A stretch of DNA of 54,494 bases from Entamoeba histolytica HM-1:IMSS (lineage: Eukaryota > Evosea > Mastigamoebida > Endamoebidae): assembly GCF_000208925.1 (NCBI RefSeq), contig NW_001914953.1, positions 1-54,494 of the forward strand, in the 5' to 3' direction. The position numbers were made by a program, and so were the translations under genes. Positions 11,195 through 21,691 of the stretch are shown one piece after another. The notes below the pieces were generated by a model. The model did not search any database. It was not told where the DNA came from and was given only the letters and a program-made list of their open reading frames with translations. Within the stretch, counting starts at the first letter, position 1. Each line of letters opens with the position of its first letter.

Positions 11195-11806
11195 ATGAAT
11201 AACACACAACTAGAAGAATGGTATAATAATATCTTTGAAACCCCAAGAAAACGGATTAAAATTAATGGAGGGGTTATTGAATATGAACAAAAACTAAATC
11301 AAATTAATCAATTTTCAGGAGGAATTCTTGAATATATAGAAATGAATAGTAAAGAAAAAGAAGGATATTATGAAATTAATGGAAATGAAGAAAAAAAAGA
11401 GGCAATAGAAAGTTATATTGAATTTCTTGAATATTTTTATTATCAAAGAGAAGATAATAATTGGTTTCATCCAAATAAGATGATAAATAAAGAAGGAATG
11501 GTATATAAAGAATGTGCAAAAAAATTAGGAAATATTCTTTGTTGTGGAGGAGATTTAGGTGATGGATTAAAATATTTTGGAATGTATGATGAATGTGGAA
11601 GAATCTTAGGAGAATTATTTATAATTATGGGAGAATGGATTTGTAATTCATTTAAAAGAGATAAAGAAAGAAAATGGAAAGACTTTGTTAGTGTAGGAAT
11701 GAAATGGGCATTAGTTTGTAGACCAAAAGAAATGTTAAATAATTATATGATGGTTAAAAATATTATTGACTTCTATAATTTAGAAAGTATCTTACTTACA
11801 AACTAA
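11195..11806 (+). CDS. Unknown 203-residue protein
   Basis: This is an open frame with normal Entamoeba coding character, starting at the ATG at 11195 about 100 bp after Rpt5. The predicted protein is soluble and mixed-charge, with no signal peptide and no membrane segment. It has a Tyr/Phe-rich middle (FLEYFYYQRED), a CCGGDLGDGLKYFG glycine-rich turn and a helical C-terminal half. I do not recognise a family and propose no function. Confidence 0.65.
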   Translation: MNNTQLEEWYNNIFETPRKRIKINGGVIEYEQKLNQINQFSGGILEYIEMNSKEKEGYYEINGNEEKKEAIESYIEFLEYFYYQREDNNWFHPNKMINKEGMVYKECAKKLGNILCCGGDLGDGLKYFGMYDECGRILGELFIIMGEWICNSFKRDKERKWKDFVSVGMKWALVCRPKEMLNNYMMVKNIIDFYNLESILLTN

Positions 11807-11892
11807 TTCATTTGTTTTATTTCATTATTCTTTCTTTATAAATTACTTTAACTAAAGAATTTCTTTGTTATATGTTAAACTGAAAAGACAAA

Positions 11893-11903
11893 TTTATTTA
11901 AAG
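11893..11903 (+). promoter_or_regulatory. Candidate TATA-like element
   Basis: TTTATTTAAAG, about 50-60 bp upstream of the ATG at 11953, is close to the Entamoeba TATA-like consensus GTATTTAAA. Confidence 0.35.
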
Positions 11904-11952
11904 AAACTTCCTCTATAAATAAGAAATGTAAATAGAACGAGGAATAAAAATT

Positions 11953-12708
11953 ATGAATAACAACTATTATATTCTTGTTTTATTGATTATATCAAATATC
12001 AATGGTTCTTATTGTGACTTAAAAGAAGAAGATGGATTTTATTGTGACAGAAATAATTTAGTTAAATGTAGTAATGGAGATCAAATTTATTCTATTACTT
12101 GTCCTTTAGGTTGTAATCAAACAACTCCTTTTAAAACAACATGTTCAGGAACATCTTCATGTTTTTATGGATATCCAGGTAGTTTTTGTGAATTAAAAGA
12201 AAATAATGATGGAACATATCTTAATGGAATAACAGTATGTCATCGAAATGGATTGCAACATTATTATTCTTGTACTCACAAATGTGAACAATTAACTGAC
12301 TCATTTGCTAAATGCATTCCTGATGATACATGTTCTCAAATAACAACTACATCAAAAACATTTGGTTATTGTCCATCACCTCATTATCCAATTTATTCAA
12401 ACACAAAATATGAAATGGCATTGAATGATGCATTAGCAAGAGAACTCCAACAAGAATTGCTATTAAAATCACCATATTGTCCATTTATGGCATATTTAAC
12501 ATCATGTAGTATTGTATATCCTGAATGTACATCAAATACAATTATATCTAATAATGATAATAGTCAATGTATAGTTAATTGTAATAATTATTTACAATGT
12601 TCAAGAGCATCAGGAATTTCATTGTCATTGGATTGTACATTATTATGTTCAAGTAATAAAATCAATAGTATTATTACTATTATTTTATTAGTTGTATTAT
12701 TCTATTAA
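11953..12708 (+). CDS. Secreted or GPI-anchored cysteine-rich protein
   Basis: The 251-residue protein begins with a hydrophobic signal peptide (about residues 5-18, YYILVLLIISNINGS). A cysteine-rich ectodomain follows with many regularly spaced Cys (for example FYCDRNNLVKCSNGD, SFCEL, CHRNGLQHYYSC). It ends in a second hydrophobic stretch (INSIITIILLVVLFY) with no cytoplasmic tail, the layout expected of a GPI-anchored surface protein. Several N-x-S/T sites are present. The Cys spacing in the first half is mildly repetitive. The family is not recognised. It is convergent with the PH-kinase gene, with 136 bp between stops. Confidence 0.75.
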   Translation: MNNNYYILVLLIISNINGSYCDLKEEDGFYCDRNNLVKCSNGDQIYSITCPLGCNQTTPFKTTCSGTSSCFYGYPGSFCELKENNDGTYLNGITVCHRNGLQHYYSCTHKCEQLTDSFAKCIPDDTCSQITTTSKTFGYCPSPHYPIYSNTKYEMALNDALARELQQELLLKSPYCPFMAYLTSCSIVYPECTSNTIISNNDNSQCIVNCNNYLQCSRASGISLSLDCTLLCSSNKINSIITIILLVVLFY

Positions 12709-12844
12709 AGAAGAAAAAGTAAAAGTAAAAATAAAAAATAAATGATGAAGTGAAATTATATTATTTATTTTATGTTTGTTTTAATTTAAAACAAATAATA
12801 TTTAAAAATGTTTGAAACTTTTATTTTCACATTAAATGTTATCT

Positions 12845-14149
12845 TTATTTTTGTACGTAAGTAAAATCTGTAAAAAATCTATTGTCAGCAACAACCTCAA
12901 CTCCTGTTTTTAAATCAACTTCTTCTTGTGTAATTTCATCATCAAAATTTGATGTATCAGTTTGTGATTGAATTTTTGGAACATATGGTGGTGTTAATTT
13001 TTTCTTATATAAGTCATCAAAATTAAATCCATTAAACCATGGATGTGTTTTAATTTGATCAGGATCAGTTAGTCTTTTAGATGGTTCTTTAATTAATAAA
13101 CTATTAATAAAATTCATACATTCTTCTGTGATTGGTTTTGTTGATGGATATTTTGGTTCTCTTTGTAAAATATTTTCATATAATTCTTCCATTGTTTCAG
13201 CTAAAAACGGTGATTGTGTAAATAACATTTCATATATTAAAATACCTAATCCCCACCAATCAATATATTCATTATAATCTAATCCTTCAACTACTTCTGG
13301 TGCAAGATATTCTGGTGTTCCACAAAATGTGTTTGTAGTACCTTTTTTTGTACTTTTTGCTAATCCAAAATCTGTCATTCGTAAATATCCATCTTTTTCA
13401 AAAAGAATATTTTCTGGTTTAATATCTCGATAAATAATTCCTGTACTATGCATATGTTCTAATGCTAATACTATTTGTGCTGCATAAAATTTTACATCTA
13501 CTTCTGGTAATCCTGCTGGATGTTTTTGTAAATAACTAAATAATTCTCCTCCTGCACAATAATCTAAAATAAATACAAGATGTGTTGGTGTTTGAAATGA
13601 ATAATGCATATTAACAAGAAATGGATTATTAATTTGTGATAATACTACTTTTTCGGATAATATATGTTCTACTTCATTACTATCAATTATTTGTGCTTTT
13701 TCAACTGTTTTCATTGCATATATTTTTCCTTCTTTTTTATATTTAACTAACATAACTTTTCCAAATGCTCCTTTCCCTAATAATGTTATAATATCAAAAT
13801 CTTCCATACTTATTTTATTTTCTTCTTTTTCTTCTTGTGTCTTCTTCTCTTTGTTATCTCCAATCATTCCTCTTATTGCTTCTACCCATGAGTCTCTATC
13901 ACTTTCTTCATTGACACTAATATGATATGTTCTTGATGGTGTAATAATTCTTATTAGATTTTTTCTTTTTTTATATTGGTCTACTGCAAGTACATGTGTG
14001 ACTTTACTTAATTCAATATCTCCCATTTTTTTTGTCATCCCTTCATCTTTAAAATATTCTATTTTCCCTTCACTTAGTTTAAACATTCTTCTTTTCCATG
14101 TTTTCCAACTACCTCCTTCTTTTATTCCCCATCCTGTTTTAACTGACAT
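12845..14149 (-). CDS. PH domain plus AGC kinase, Akt/PKB type
   Basis: The protein is 434 residues. A PH domain covers about residues 3-96 (KTGWGIKEGGSWKTWKRR, ending WVEAIRGM). A short acidic linker leads into an AGC kinase with GKGAFGKV at 125-132, the ATP lysine K147 in YAMK, the catalytic loop YRDIKPEN, DFG, and activation segment TFCGTPEYLAPE. The C-terminal extension carries a turn region (TPPYVPKIQSQTDTS) and a hydrophobic motif FTDFTY, the F-x-x-F-S/T-Y site phosphorylated in Akt. All catalytic residues are present. By family it should be recruited to phosphoinositides at the membrane and activated by PDK1-type phosphorylation. The second AGC kinase at 31561 lacks the PH domain. Confidence 0.93.
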   Translation of the reverse strand: MSVKTGWGIKEGGSWKTWKRRMFKLSEGKIEYFKDEGMTKKMGDIELSKVTHVLAVDQYKKRKNLIRIITPSRTYHISVNEESDRDSWVEAIRGMIGDNKEKKTQEEKEENKISMEDFDIITLLGKGAFGKVMLVKYKKEGKIYAMKTVEKAQIIDSNEVEHILSEKVVLSQINNPFLVNMHYSFQTPTHLVFILDYCAGGELFSYLQKHPAGLPEVDVKFYAAQIVLALEHMHSTGIIYRDIKPENILFEKDGYLRMTDFGLAKSTKKGTTNTFCGTPEYLAPEVVEGLDYNEYIDWWGLGILIYEMLFTQSPFLAETMEELYENILQREPKYPSTKPITEECMNFINSLLIKEPSKRLTDPDQIKTHPWFNGFNFDDLYKKKLTPPYVPKIQSQTDTSNFDDEITQEEVDLKTGVEVVADNRFFTDFTYVQK

Positions 14150-16764
14150 ATTATTGTTTATTTCTTAGTTGAGTTCTGTTTTTTTCTTCTTCTCTTCTTG
14201 TTCTTTTTCATCTCTCCTCCTATCAAAACCTATTTTTATTTTTAGTCTTCATCTCTCTTTTCTTTTCTAAGTTCTTCTCTATTTATATCTTTCTTATTTC
14301 TCTTCTTTTTCATCTCTTCCTTCTCTATTTAATCTTTCTCCTCATCATCTTCTCTATTCATATCACCTCTTTCGTCTTTTTCAACTACATTCATTGAAAC
14401 ACTTTCTGTTTTTGAATTTAAACATTGATAGTGGATGACTGAAACACATAATCTGTCTTGAAATTTCTTGTGGAAAAGTGTAGATTTTGACTCTATTCTT
14501 ATAAAAATCTAATATTTCGTTACATCCTTTGTACTCTATCGTTTTAAGCAACTCATCTACATTCTTCATTGAAATTCATGATATGACTCTATTAACAAAG
14601 TAGATATTTGGATTTGTTCAATTGAAAGTGAATGTGTCAATAGAAACACCCTTATTTAATACAAAAAATCAATCATTTAGTTTGTATTTAACATATCTTA
14701 TTTCCATTATGTAATAAAATTCAATGCAATTACAAGAATATTCTCTAAATTCATGAGTATTATGAAATACCAATTATTAACATAAGTTTCAAATAACAAA
14801 TCATAAAATAAGATAAAATGACATGACATTGTTTATTTATATGAAAATGACAATAAACTTGATAATAATGAGAAAATAATTGTAATTTCTAATAACAAAC
14901 AATACAATTATCATTCTACCAACAAGATTTATTAATCATTTTATCTTTCTCATTAATATCAAAATCAATAATTGTTGTAATGTACATAACACATTGAAAC
15001 TTGATTCGTTAATTCAATGAAGACAATATACATTAATGAAACTGAAAGTGTTTTATCAGAACATTTATTGTGTGTTTCTTTGAGTTGAATTTTAATACTT
15101 TTGGTATAAAATTCACAAATAACTAATAAATCTCTATTGAGAAACTTAATACTATAAAATAAACCATTTTCTTGGATTGATAATTATTTTAACATACATT
15201 ACTGTCTTAAAACTGTGAGACTAATCACCATTTAAACATTATCTTGAATATTACATTAAATGATTTTGTTACAAAGAATAGAAAGATAAATACTTCGTTA
15301 TAAGAATCATAATATTATAAACTTGATAAAACATACTCTTTAAAATACTGAAATATTACAATACATATAAATGAATAATAATGTTATACTGAAATGATTA
15401 AAACAGAAAAGAGTAGTTGAAATACAAATATCATGAACGTAAAAGTAATGTTTGAAGAACTAGAAGAAAAGAAATAATAAAAAATAATTTAAATAATAAA
15501 GAATGTAATGAGTATGAAGTATAATAGAAATTATATTATCTTGAGAATTTATTCTTCTTTAAATACAAATTCTATCCTTTAAAACATCTAGTTTATTGAA
15601 TACCTTATTTAAGTTATACTATTTTCACTTGAAGAACTGTTTCACAAGAAGTAATTTCATCAACAAAACATATTCATTAGAAAATGTTTCATCTCTTAAA
15701 CAATAAAGTATCAAATAAACCATTTCATTTTATCGAATTTTTTATTTTTATCAATCTATTAATTAAAATGGTGGTTTGAAGAAAAGGTAGAATAAATAAC
15801 ATTATTTTTCATAGTAAGTGTTAATATACACAGTGGATGTTGTTTGGTAGTAAACATACATCATAACCATCATGTTTGATAAATAATGTAACAAAATATG
15901 AAAACAAAACAAAAGGTTACTAACTCATCAATAGTTATTGAAAATTAAGAGGTATTTACTTATTCAAACAAATGGGTGTTTGATAGTATTATTTTTCTTA
16001 TTCTATTAACTTAATACTTTTCAATTATCATGTTTCAAGTATGAGCCTTTACTCTTTTAATAGCAAAATAAATGGATATGATATGTATTTCAACACAAAG
16101 TTCAGTGGAATATTGTCTGATTAATGTCTTTGTAATTTGTATATCATTGTGGATGGTTCACTTTTTTATTGTCCAAGAATCTTAAATTCATTGACCATTT
16201 AGAGTTTTTTGTGGTACTTACATTCTGTTTATTCAAATGCCACACTTGATTAAGCACTTTGCTGCCATGAATCAAATTGTTGTAGAAACACTTAAATAGA
16301 ATTATTCAATAACCCACAACATACAAAAGTTTGACCCATCAGAAGACTAATAAGGAATTAAACAAAACATGAGAGTTTTGGTACTGACATAACCACTTAC
16401 TTCTGTTTCATTGCAATAACTCCATACTGAAATTAAGAATAGACTCAAATAAGAATAAAAAGAAAAAGAATGGTGATGAATGACGAAATGAAAGATTCAA
16501 GAAGTCAGGAAGTATGTTATGATGGTGAGTTGATTAAGAGAGTAGTGGAGTAGTGATTAAGGAATAAAAGAAATAAAAGAAATAAAAGAAAGAAGAAAAA
16601 GAAGAAAAAATGAAAGGGATAGAAAAAGAAAAGCTTGAGTTGGAGGAATAATAAAAGACAATTAAAATAAAAGAATAAAGACCGTTATAAGACAATAAAA
16701 AATGAGTAAATGAGAAGAAAAGAAAAAAGAAAGAGGGTTGGAACTTAAAAAAAGAGAGTAGGTA
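14150..16764. other. Long gene-poor AT-rich stretch
   Basis: Apart from a weak small frame at 14381-14569, nothing coding was seen. CTTTAAATAC near 15550 is a perfect reverse-strand match to the Entamoeba TATA-like box, but no gene lies downstream of it on the minus strand. The stretch from about 16440 to 16740 becomes purine-rich before the Arl1-like gene. Confidence 0.5.
14381..14569 (-). CDS. Doubtful small frame, 62 residues
   Basis: The frame has an ATG and a composition less biased than typical AT noise, with several Cys and a CFNECS C-terminus. That ending faintly recalls cysteine-containing LRR repeats of BspA-like Entamoeba proteins. It is short, isolated and without a recognisable domain. 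It may be a remnant of a larger gene or chance. Confidence 0.2.
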   Translation of the reverse strand: MKNVDELLKTIEYKGCNEILDFYKNRVKIYTFPQEISRQIMCFSHPLSMFKFKNRKCFNECS

Positions 16765-17405
16765 ATGGGTTTGGAAGGATATTTAGGAAATAATTTTCAA
16801 TAAGGATTGATTTACAAAGACTAGGAGGATTGATATCATACATTTCATCACTATTTTCAACACCAGTCAGAATGTTAATATTAGGATTAGATTCAGCAGG
16901 AAAAACAACAATTTTATATAGAATTGCATCAGGAGAAACAATTATGACAGTTCCAAGTTTGTTAATTGACAAATAGAAGAAATTCAAAAAAGAAATTAAA
17001 AAGGTAGCAATTGGATTTAACTTAGAAGAGTTAGAATATAACCAAATGAAATTTAAGGTGTGGGATTTAGGAGGACAAGAAAATCTTCGACCGTATTGGA
17101 GATGTTATTATTCTGGAACAAATGCAATTATCTTTGTTGTTGATAGTTGTGATAGAGAACGAATAGAACTTGCAAGTAAAGAATTAGAAATAATAAGTGG
17201 AGATAACAATTTACAAAAAACGGTTATTGCAATCTTTGCAAACAAACAAGATGACAAAAAGCATTGTATGAGTGTAGAAGAAATCACAGAAAAAATGAAA
17301 TTAAGTGAAATTAAAAATGTGACGTGGTCTATCTTTGAAACAAGTGGAGTAACAGGAGAAGGATTAAAAGAAGGGATGGAGTGGATTGCTAGTCATTGCA
17401 AATAA
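16765..17405 (+). CDS. ARL1: Arl1-like small GTPase, three exons
   Basis: Exons are 16765-16768, 16825-16956 and 17008-17405. The introns of 56 bp (GTTTGG...CTAG) and 51 bp (GTTTGT...GTAG) restore one continuous frame of 177 residues. The joined start reads [10 protein letters not shown], with the myristoylated Gly2 expected of Arf/Arl proteins. The GTPase motifs are intact: GLDSAGKTT (P-loop), TVPTIGFN (switch I, completed only by splicing), [17 protein letters not shown] (switch II) and NKQD. The RPYWRCYY and VVDSCDRER blocks match Arl1 best, which acts at the trans-Golgi to recruit tethers. A GAAC-like word (GGAACTTA) lies about 20 bp upstream of the ATG. The first exon supplies only ATG plus one base. 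Confidence 0.88.
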
Positions 17406-17578
17406 AAAAGAAGCGAGAAACATATATAGAAATAAATCAAAAATTCAAGAGAAGTTTTGTTTAAAAGAAGATAAGATAAAGGTATTTTTTAAAAGGGGTT
17501 TTTAAATAAGGAAGAGATAAATAAAGGGATTTTAAAAAAAAAGAAATAAAAAAGAAAAAGAAAAAACTAAGAAATCAA

Positions 17579-18919
17579 ATGAGCCATATTAGTGCTAAAA
17601 TCACGATTTTAGAAGCAAAGAATACTGTTTCTCATAAAGGAGAAGGGATTGATTCATATTTTAAGTTAAAAGCTAATTTCTTAGCAGTTGCACTTAAAAC
17701 AAGAACAGCAGAAAAGAGTTCAACACCAAAATATAATGAGACATTTACAATTGAAGTTCCAGACAGTCAAAAGAAAGGTGTTAGTCGAACAATAGTACTA
17801 ATTGGATATAAACCAAAAAGATTTTCAGATAAAGTACTTGGAGAAGTAGAAATTAATTTAGAAAAGAATGAAGATGTTGATGGATGGTTTGAGTTAAAAA
17901 AGAAAAAAGAAGACAAAAAAGGAAAAGTTAGTGTTCATGTTATAGTTAAGTTTGCAGGACAAAAAGAAGCTAAGAAAGAAGAGACATTTGAAGAATTTCC
18001 AGATAGAAGTGAATTTGATAAGAAATATACAAAAGAAAATGAAATTGGACAAGGAGCATTTTCAGTAGTTTATAAAGGAATTAGAAAAGAGGATGGAGTT
18101 AGTGTTGCAGTTAAACAAGTTAATAAAACATCACAAAGTAGTGACCAATTAAAATTATTAAGAAGAGAAATTGATGTAATGAGAAAATTATCAAATCATC
18201 CAAATGTAGTTAAATTATATGATGTTTATGAAGATGAAAAAACTATATTAATGGTTATTGAATATATGTCAGGAGGAGAGTTATATGACCAAATTATTCA
18301 AAGAGGAAGTTTTACAGAAGCAGATGCAAGTGATATTGTATATCAAATTCTTTCAGCACTTTGTTATATTCATTCAAATGGAATAGGTCATAGAGATTTA
18401 AAACCAGAAAATTTATTATGTGCAACACCAAAAGGAGATATTGTTAAAATAGCTGATTTTGGATTATCAAAAGATAATTCAGATGGAAATACAGCAATGA
18501 CTACATGTTGTGGATCACCAAGTTATGTAGCACCAGAAGTTTTAGAAGGGTCAAGTTATGATCATGAATGTGATATATGGAGTCTTGGAGTAATTACATA
18601 TGTATTATTGTCAGGATATTTACCATTTTTTGGAGAAACACAAGATGAACTATTCCAAAAAATTATGTCAGGAGATTATACATTCAATTACTCATGCTTT
18701 AAAGGGGTTTCAGAAGAAGCAAAAGACTTTATTAATAAGTGTCTTGTTGTTGATCCACAAGAACGAGCTACAGCAGCACAACTTATGGAACACCCATGGG
18801 TACACCCAGAAAATAGAAATCTTCCAAGTATGAAAAGTGCAGCACTTCATCCCACAGCATCAATGAATGAATTGTCTAGTGGATTTAATCCAAAAAATAG
18901 ACAAAATCCTGGTGCTTAA
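17579..18919 (+). CDS. C2-domain CaM-type protein kinase (C2PK-like)
   Basis: The 446-residue protein has an N-terminal C2 domain (about 4-125; ITILEAKN, DSYFKL, KYNETFTIEV, DKVLGEVEI) followed by a CAMK-type kinase (about 150-410). The glycine loop is IGQGAFSVV at 156-164, the ATP lysine K179, then catalytic loop HRDLKPEN, DFG, activation segment CCGSPSYVAPEV and DIWSLGV. The domain order matches the Entamoeba histolytica C2 kinase EhC2PK, described as recruited to phagocytic cups by its C2 domain; I infer orthology from architecture only. No EF-hands or obvious calmodulin site follow the kinase. The C-terminal tail is about 40 residues. It is convergent with the membrane-protein gene at 92 bp. 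Confidence 0.9.
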   Translation: MSHISAKITILEAKNTVSHKGEGIDSYFKLKANFLAVALKTRTAEKSSTPKYNETFTIEVPDSQKKGVSRTIVLIGYKPKRFSDKVLGEVEINLEKNEDVDGWFELKKKKEDKKGKVSVHVIVKFAGQKEAKKEETFEEFPDRSEFDKKYTKENEIGQGAFSVVYKGIRKEDGVSVAVKQVNKTSQSSDQLKLLRREIDVMRKLSNHPNVVKLYDVYEDEKTILMVIEYMSGGELYDQIIQRGSFTEADASDIVYQILSALCYIHSNGIGHRDLKPENLLCATPKGDIVKIADFGLSKDNSDGNTAMTTCCGSPSYVAPEVLEGSSYDHECDIWSLGVITYVLLSGYLPFFGETQDELFQKIMSGDYTFNYSCFKGVSEEAKDFINKCLVVDPQERATAAQLMEHPWVHPENRNLPSMKSAALHPTASMNELSSGFNPKNRQNPGA

Positions 18920-19010
18920 AAAGAATTGTTATTTTCTTCTTTATTGAAAGAATTATTTGTTGTTTTTGTTTTGATTAAAAGTAAAATTAAATAAAGAAAA
19001 AAATATAAAA

Positions 19011-19958
19011 TTAATTTTCATGTAAGAATGAAGTTGTAGTATTATCATCAAGATGTGACTTTACAATCTTTTTGAATATACACAAATAAAGAATTGGAAA
19101 AACAATAAAACAAAGATGTATAAATGATAAATAAACTAATGTTGGAATTGATGCTACAAGTATACTACAAATATGATATTTTCCTGTATTTAATACTATT
19201 AATATTATTTGTGTTATTCCATAAATAATAAATAATACTCTCATTATATTCTTTAATATTCCAGTATATGTCTTTGTTTCTTTCAGAAATATAAATCCAA
19301 TAAAGTATAATATTAATGACCCTATAAACATTATTCCACACCATAAATAATTCTCATACAATTGTGAATTTTCTGTTAATCCTAAAATAATCAATATTTC
19401 TCCACCAATTCTACTTATATCTGAAAGTATTGTTATTCCTAATTGCCAACTATACCCAAAAACTTCTTTATGTTTTTGAATATCTTTATAATTGAAATAA
19501 AATGTATTAATTCTTATTATAATATTTATTCCTTCTACTACAAATATTGGAATAAAATAATAAATTACATCCCCTTTTAGTATAGTATCTAATCTTAATG
19601 AAATTATAGGTATTATTCCAATTATAATTGAAGACTTAATTATTGCCATTATTCTTCCAATTGTTCCTTTTGTAAATCCTACTTCAATAAATATAAGTAT
19701 TGATAAAATAATCAGTGGAATATTAATAATAATATATTTCATTGAAATGTGCTCCATAATTTTCATTAATAACATTGTTACCCATGAATCAATCATTAAT
19801 AATATAATAAAGGCAATAACATATATCACAAAAGAAATTGTTGAAACAGTGGTAATAAGTGCTTTTGTTCCTAATATTGTGTCTACAGTATTTTCTTCTT
19901 TATTCATTGGCTCATCTTTAATTAGTATTGAAGAATCATCTTCAGACATATCACCCAT
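19011..19958 (-). CDS. Multi-pass membrane protein, unknown family
   Basis: The 315-residue protein has about eight hydrophobic segments of 18-24 residues (first about 35-58, last near 275-300) separated by short charged loops. Both ends are short and hydrophilic, and there is no cleavable signal peptide. The block YYFIPIFVVEGINIIIRI followed by a Trp-containing helix is loosely reminiscent of the TMEM185/transmembrane fragile-X-associated family, but I would not rely on it. No transporter motif was seen. Confidence 0.7.
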   Translation of the reverse strand: MGDMSEDDSSILIKDEPMNKEENTVDTILGTKALITTVSTISFVIYVIAFIILLMIDSWVTMLLMKIMEHISMKYIIINIPLIILSILIFIEVGFTKGTIGRIMAIIKSSIIIGIIPIISLRLDTILKGDVIYYFIPIFVVEGINIIIRINTFYFNYKDIQKHKEVFGYSWQLGITILSDISRIGGEILIILGLTENSQLYENYLWCGIMFIGSLILYFIGFIFLKETKTYTGILKNIMRVLFIIYGITQIILIVLNTGKYHICSILVASIPTLVYLSFIHLCFIVFPILYLCIFKKIVKSHLDDNTTTSFLHEN

Positions 19959-20057
19959 AAGTATAGTGTTTTTATAGATCCAGTTATGAAGATGAAATGC
20001 GTTTTATAAGACAGAAAAGAAGAAAAGGAAAAACTGAAAAAGAAAAAACATAGGGTT

Positions 20058-21691
20058 ATGTCTGACAAAGACAAGGCACAACGACTTCATAAATGTGGGG
20101 ATAAAGAAGCTATAGAATGTACTGACTTAATTGAAGAACGAAATATTAAGATAAACAACGAAATGTATGATCTTGAAGAAAAAATGAAAAGAGTCATTGG
20201 GAAAGAATTAGAAGGAATGGGTATTACTCAGCTTAACCAAGTCCAACAAGAAATTCTTCCAGAACTAAATGAAGGAAAAAGTATTATAGTAGAATGTCCA
20301 GCACATAAAGGAATTAGTTCAGCAGTTATTGCACGAAGTATTTATTTATCTAAATCATTTGCAGATATTAAGGAAGAAGATCTTGAAGATCCAGAGCGTG
20401 GAGGACCATTTATTATTATTATTTGTGGAGATTCTAATGAAGTGATTAGTACAAGGGAGATAATTAAAAATTTTGTAGATGTTAATGTTAGTTGTTGGAC
20501 AGGAGCTAAGAACAAGAGCAAAGAAAAGAAAGGAGTAATGAGAAAAGATGAAATTATTGTAACTACGTTAGGATCAATATTATATCAAATAGTTAATAAT
20601 GAAGAGTTTAAATGTCCAAACTTAGAATTTGTAGGATGTACGTCAATGAACAGAAATGAAAGTATGGGAATTGGGAAAGATTATATTAAAGTATTTAATA
20701 GACTTCCAGAATGTCAAGTTTTATTAGAGTCAAGTGAAAAAATAGATGAAGATATTATTAAAAGCAGTATTAAAAAAGGAATTAGATATAAATTTGAAGA
20801 AGAAAAAAAACAAGAACAAGAAGTTGGATATGTGTTATATCCGTTAAAAAGAAAGAATGATATAATTGGTACAATAGCTAAAAATCCTAGAAATAAGAAA
20901 ATTGTTATGAAATTCTTTTCAAATGAAGAAGCTATTTTTTATCAAGATATTATGAGTCGATTAGATGTATGTGAAGGAATTGTATTACATACAAAGATGT
21001 CAATTCCAGAACAAAAAGAAACAATTGAAAGAATTAATAAGAGTGAGTCATGTGTAGTTTTTACTACACAAGAAAGAGTAATTGATAGAGTTGATATGGG
21101 TATTTTTGTAGATATACCTAAAGATGTTGATAAAGTTGAATGTAAAGGAGCAAAAGAAATGTTATTAATGATTCCTGAATCATCTAAAGAGTTTGTAGAA
21201 AAATTACAAGAAAAAAGAAAAATTCGTCAATATGGATTTGAAATGAATGAATTAATAAGTATTGAAGAAAAATTGAAAAAAAATGTAAGTAAACAATATT
21301 ATGTACATTTAGAAGCACGGGATGCATATCGTAGATTTATTCAAAATTATAACACATTGAAATTAGGAAATATCTTTCAGTTATCGAAGTTAAATCTCAT
21401 TGACATTGCACATACATTTGGATTAGAAAATCCAACTATTGTCAACACTGGTTTGTTTTTCATTTCATTTCAATTTCTTTTTATAACTATAAATCATTGT
21501 ATCTAACAAACTTAGATCTTCAAGGAGCACAAGGAGTTAGTGAAGTACCTTATGAATATAAAAGAAAGATCTTTGTTGGGAAACAAGCAATTCTTCCAGA
21601 TGTTAGAAAGAAAGGGAAGAATCTCTCAAAGAGACAAGCAAAGCGAAAGGCATTAAAGTCACAACAACACAAGGATGGTGAAGCACAATGA
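20058..21691 (+). CDS. Has1/DDX18-like helicase relative without catalytic motifs, two exons
   Basis: Exons are 20058-21450 and 21516-21691 (65-bp intron GTTTGT...CTTAG), giving 522 residues. Family placement rests on the C-terminal block ARDAYRRFIQNYN...LGNIFQLSKLNLIDIAHTFGLENP, close to the Has1/DDX18 pattern. It also rests on the basic tail KGKNLSKRQAKRK and on preserved spacing of two RecA-like lobes. The catalytic motifs are gone. CPAHKGISSA replaces the Walker A AxTGSGKT, and VGCTSMNR replaces the VLDEADR block. The motif VI region near FTTQERVIDRVDMGIFVD keeps the helicase shape. By homology it would act in nucleolar ribosome assembly, but as a non-enzymatic scaffold. It is not an obvious pseudogene: the frame is long and clean. 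Confidence 0.75.

Noticed and set aside
15548..15560. Perfect reverse-strand TATA-like box (CTTTAAATAC)
   Set aside because: No gene or RNA candidate follows on the minus strand; such words occur by chance in this AT-rich DNA.
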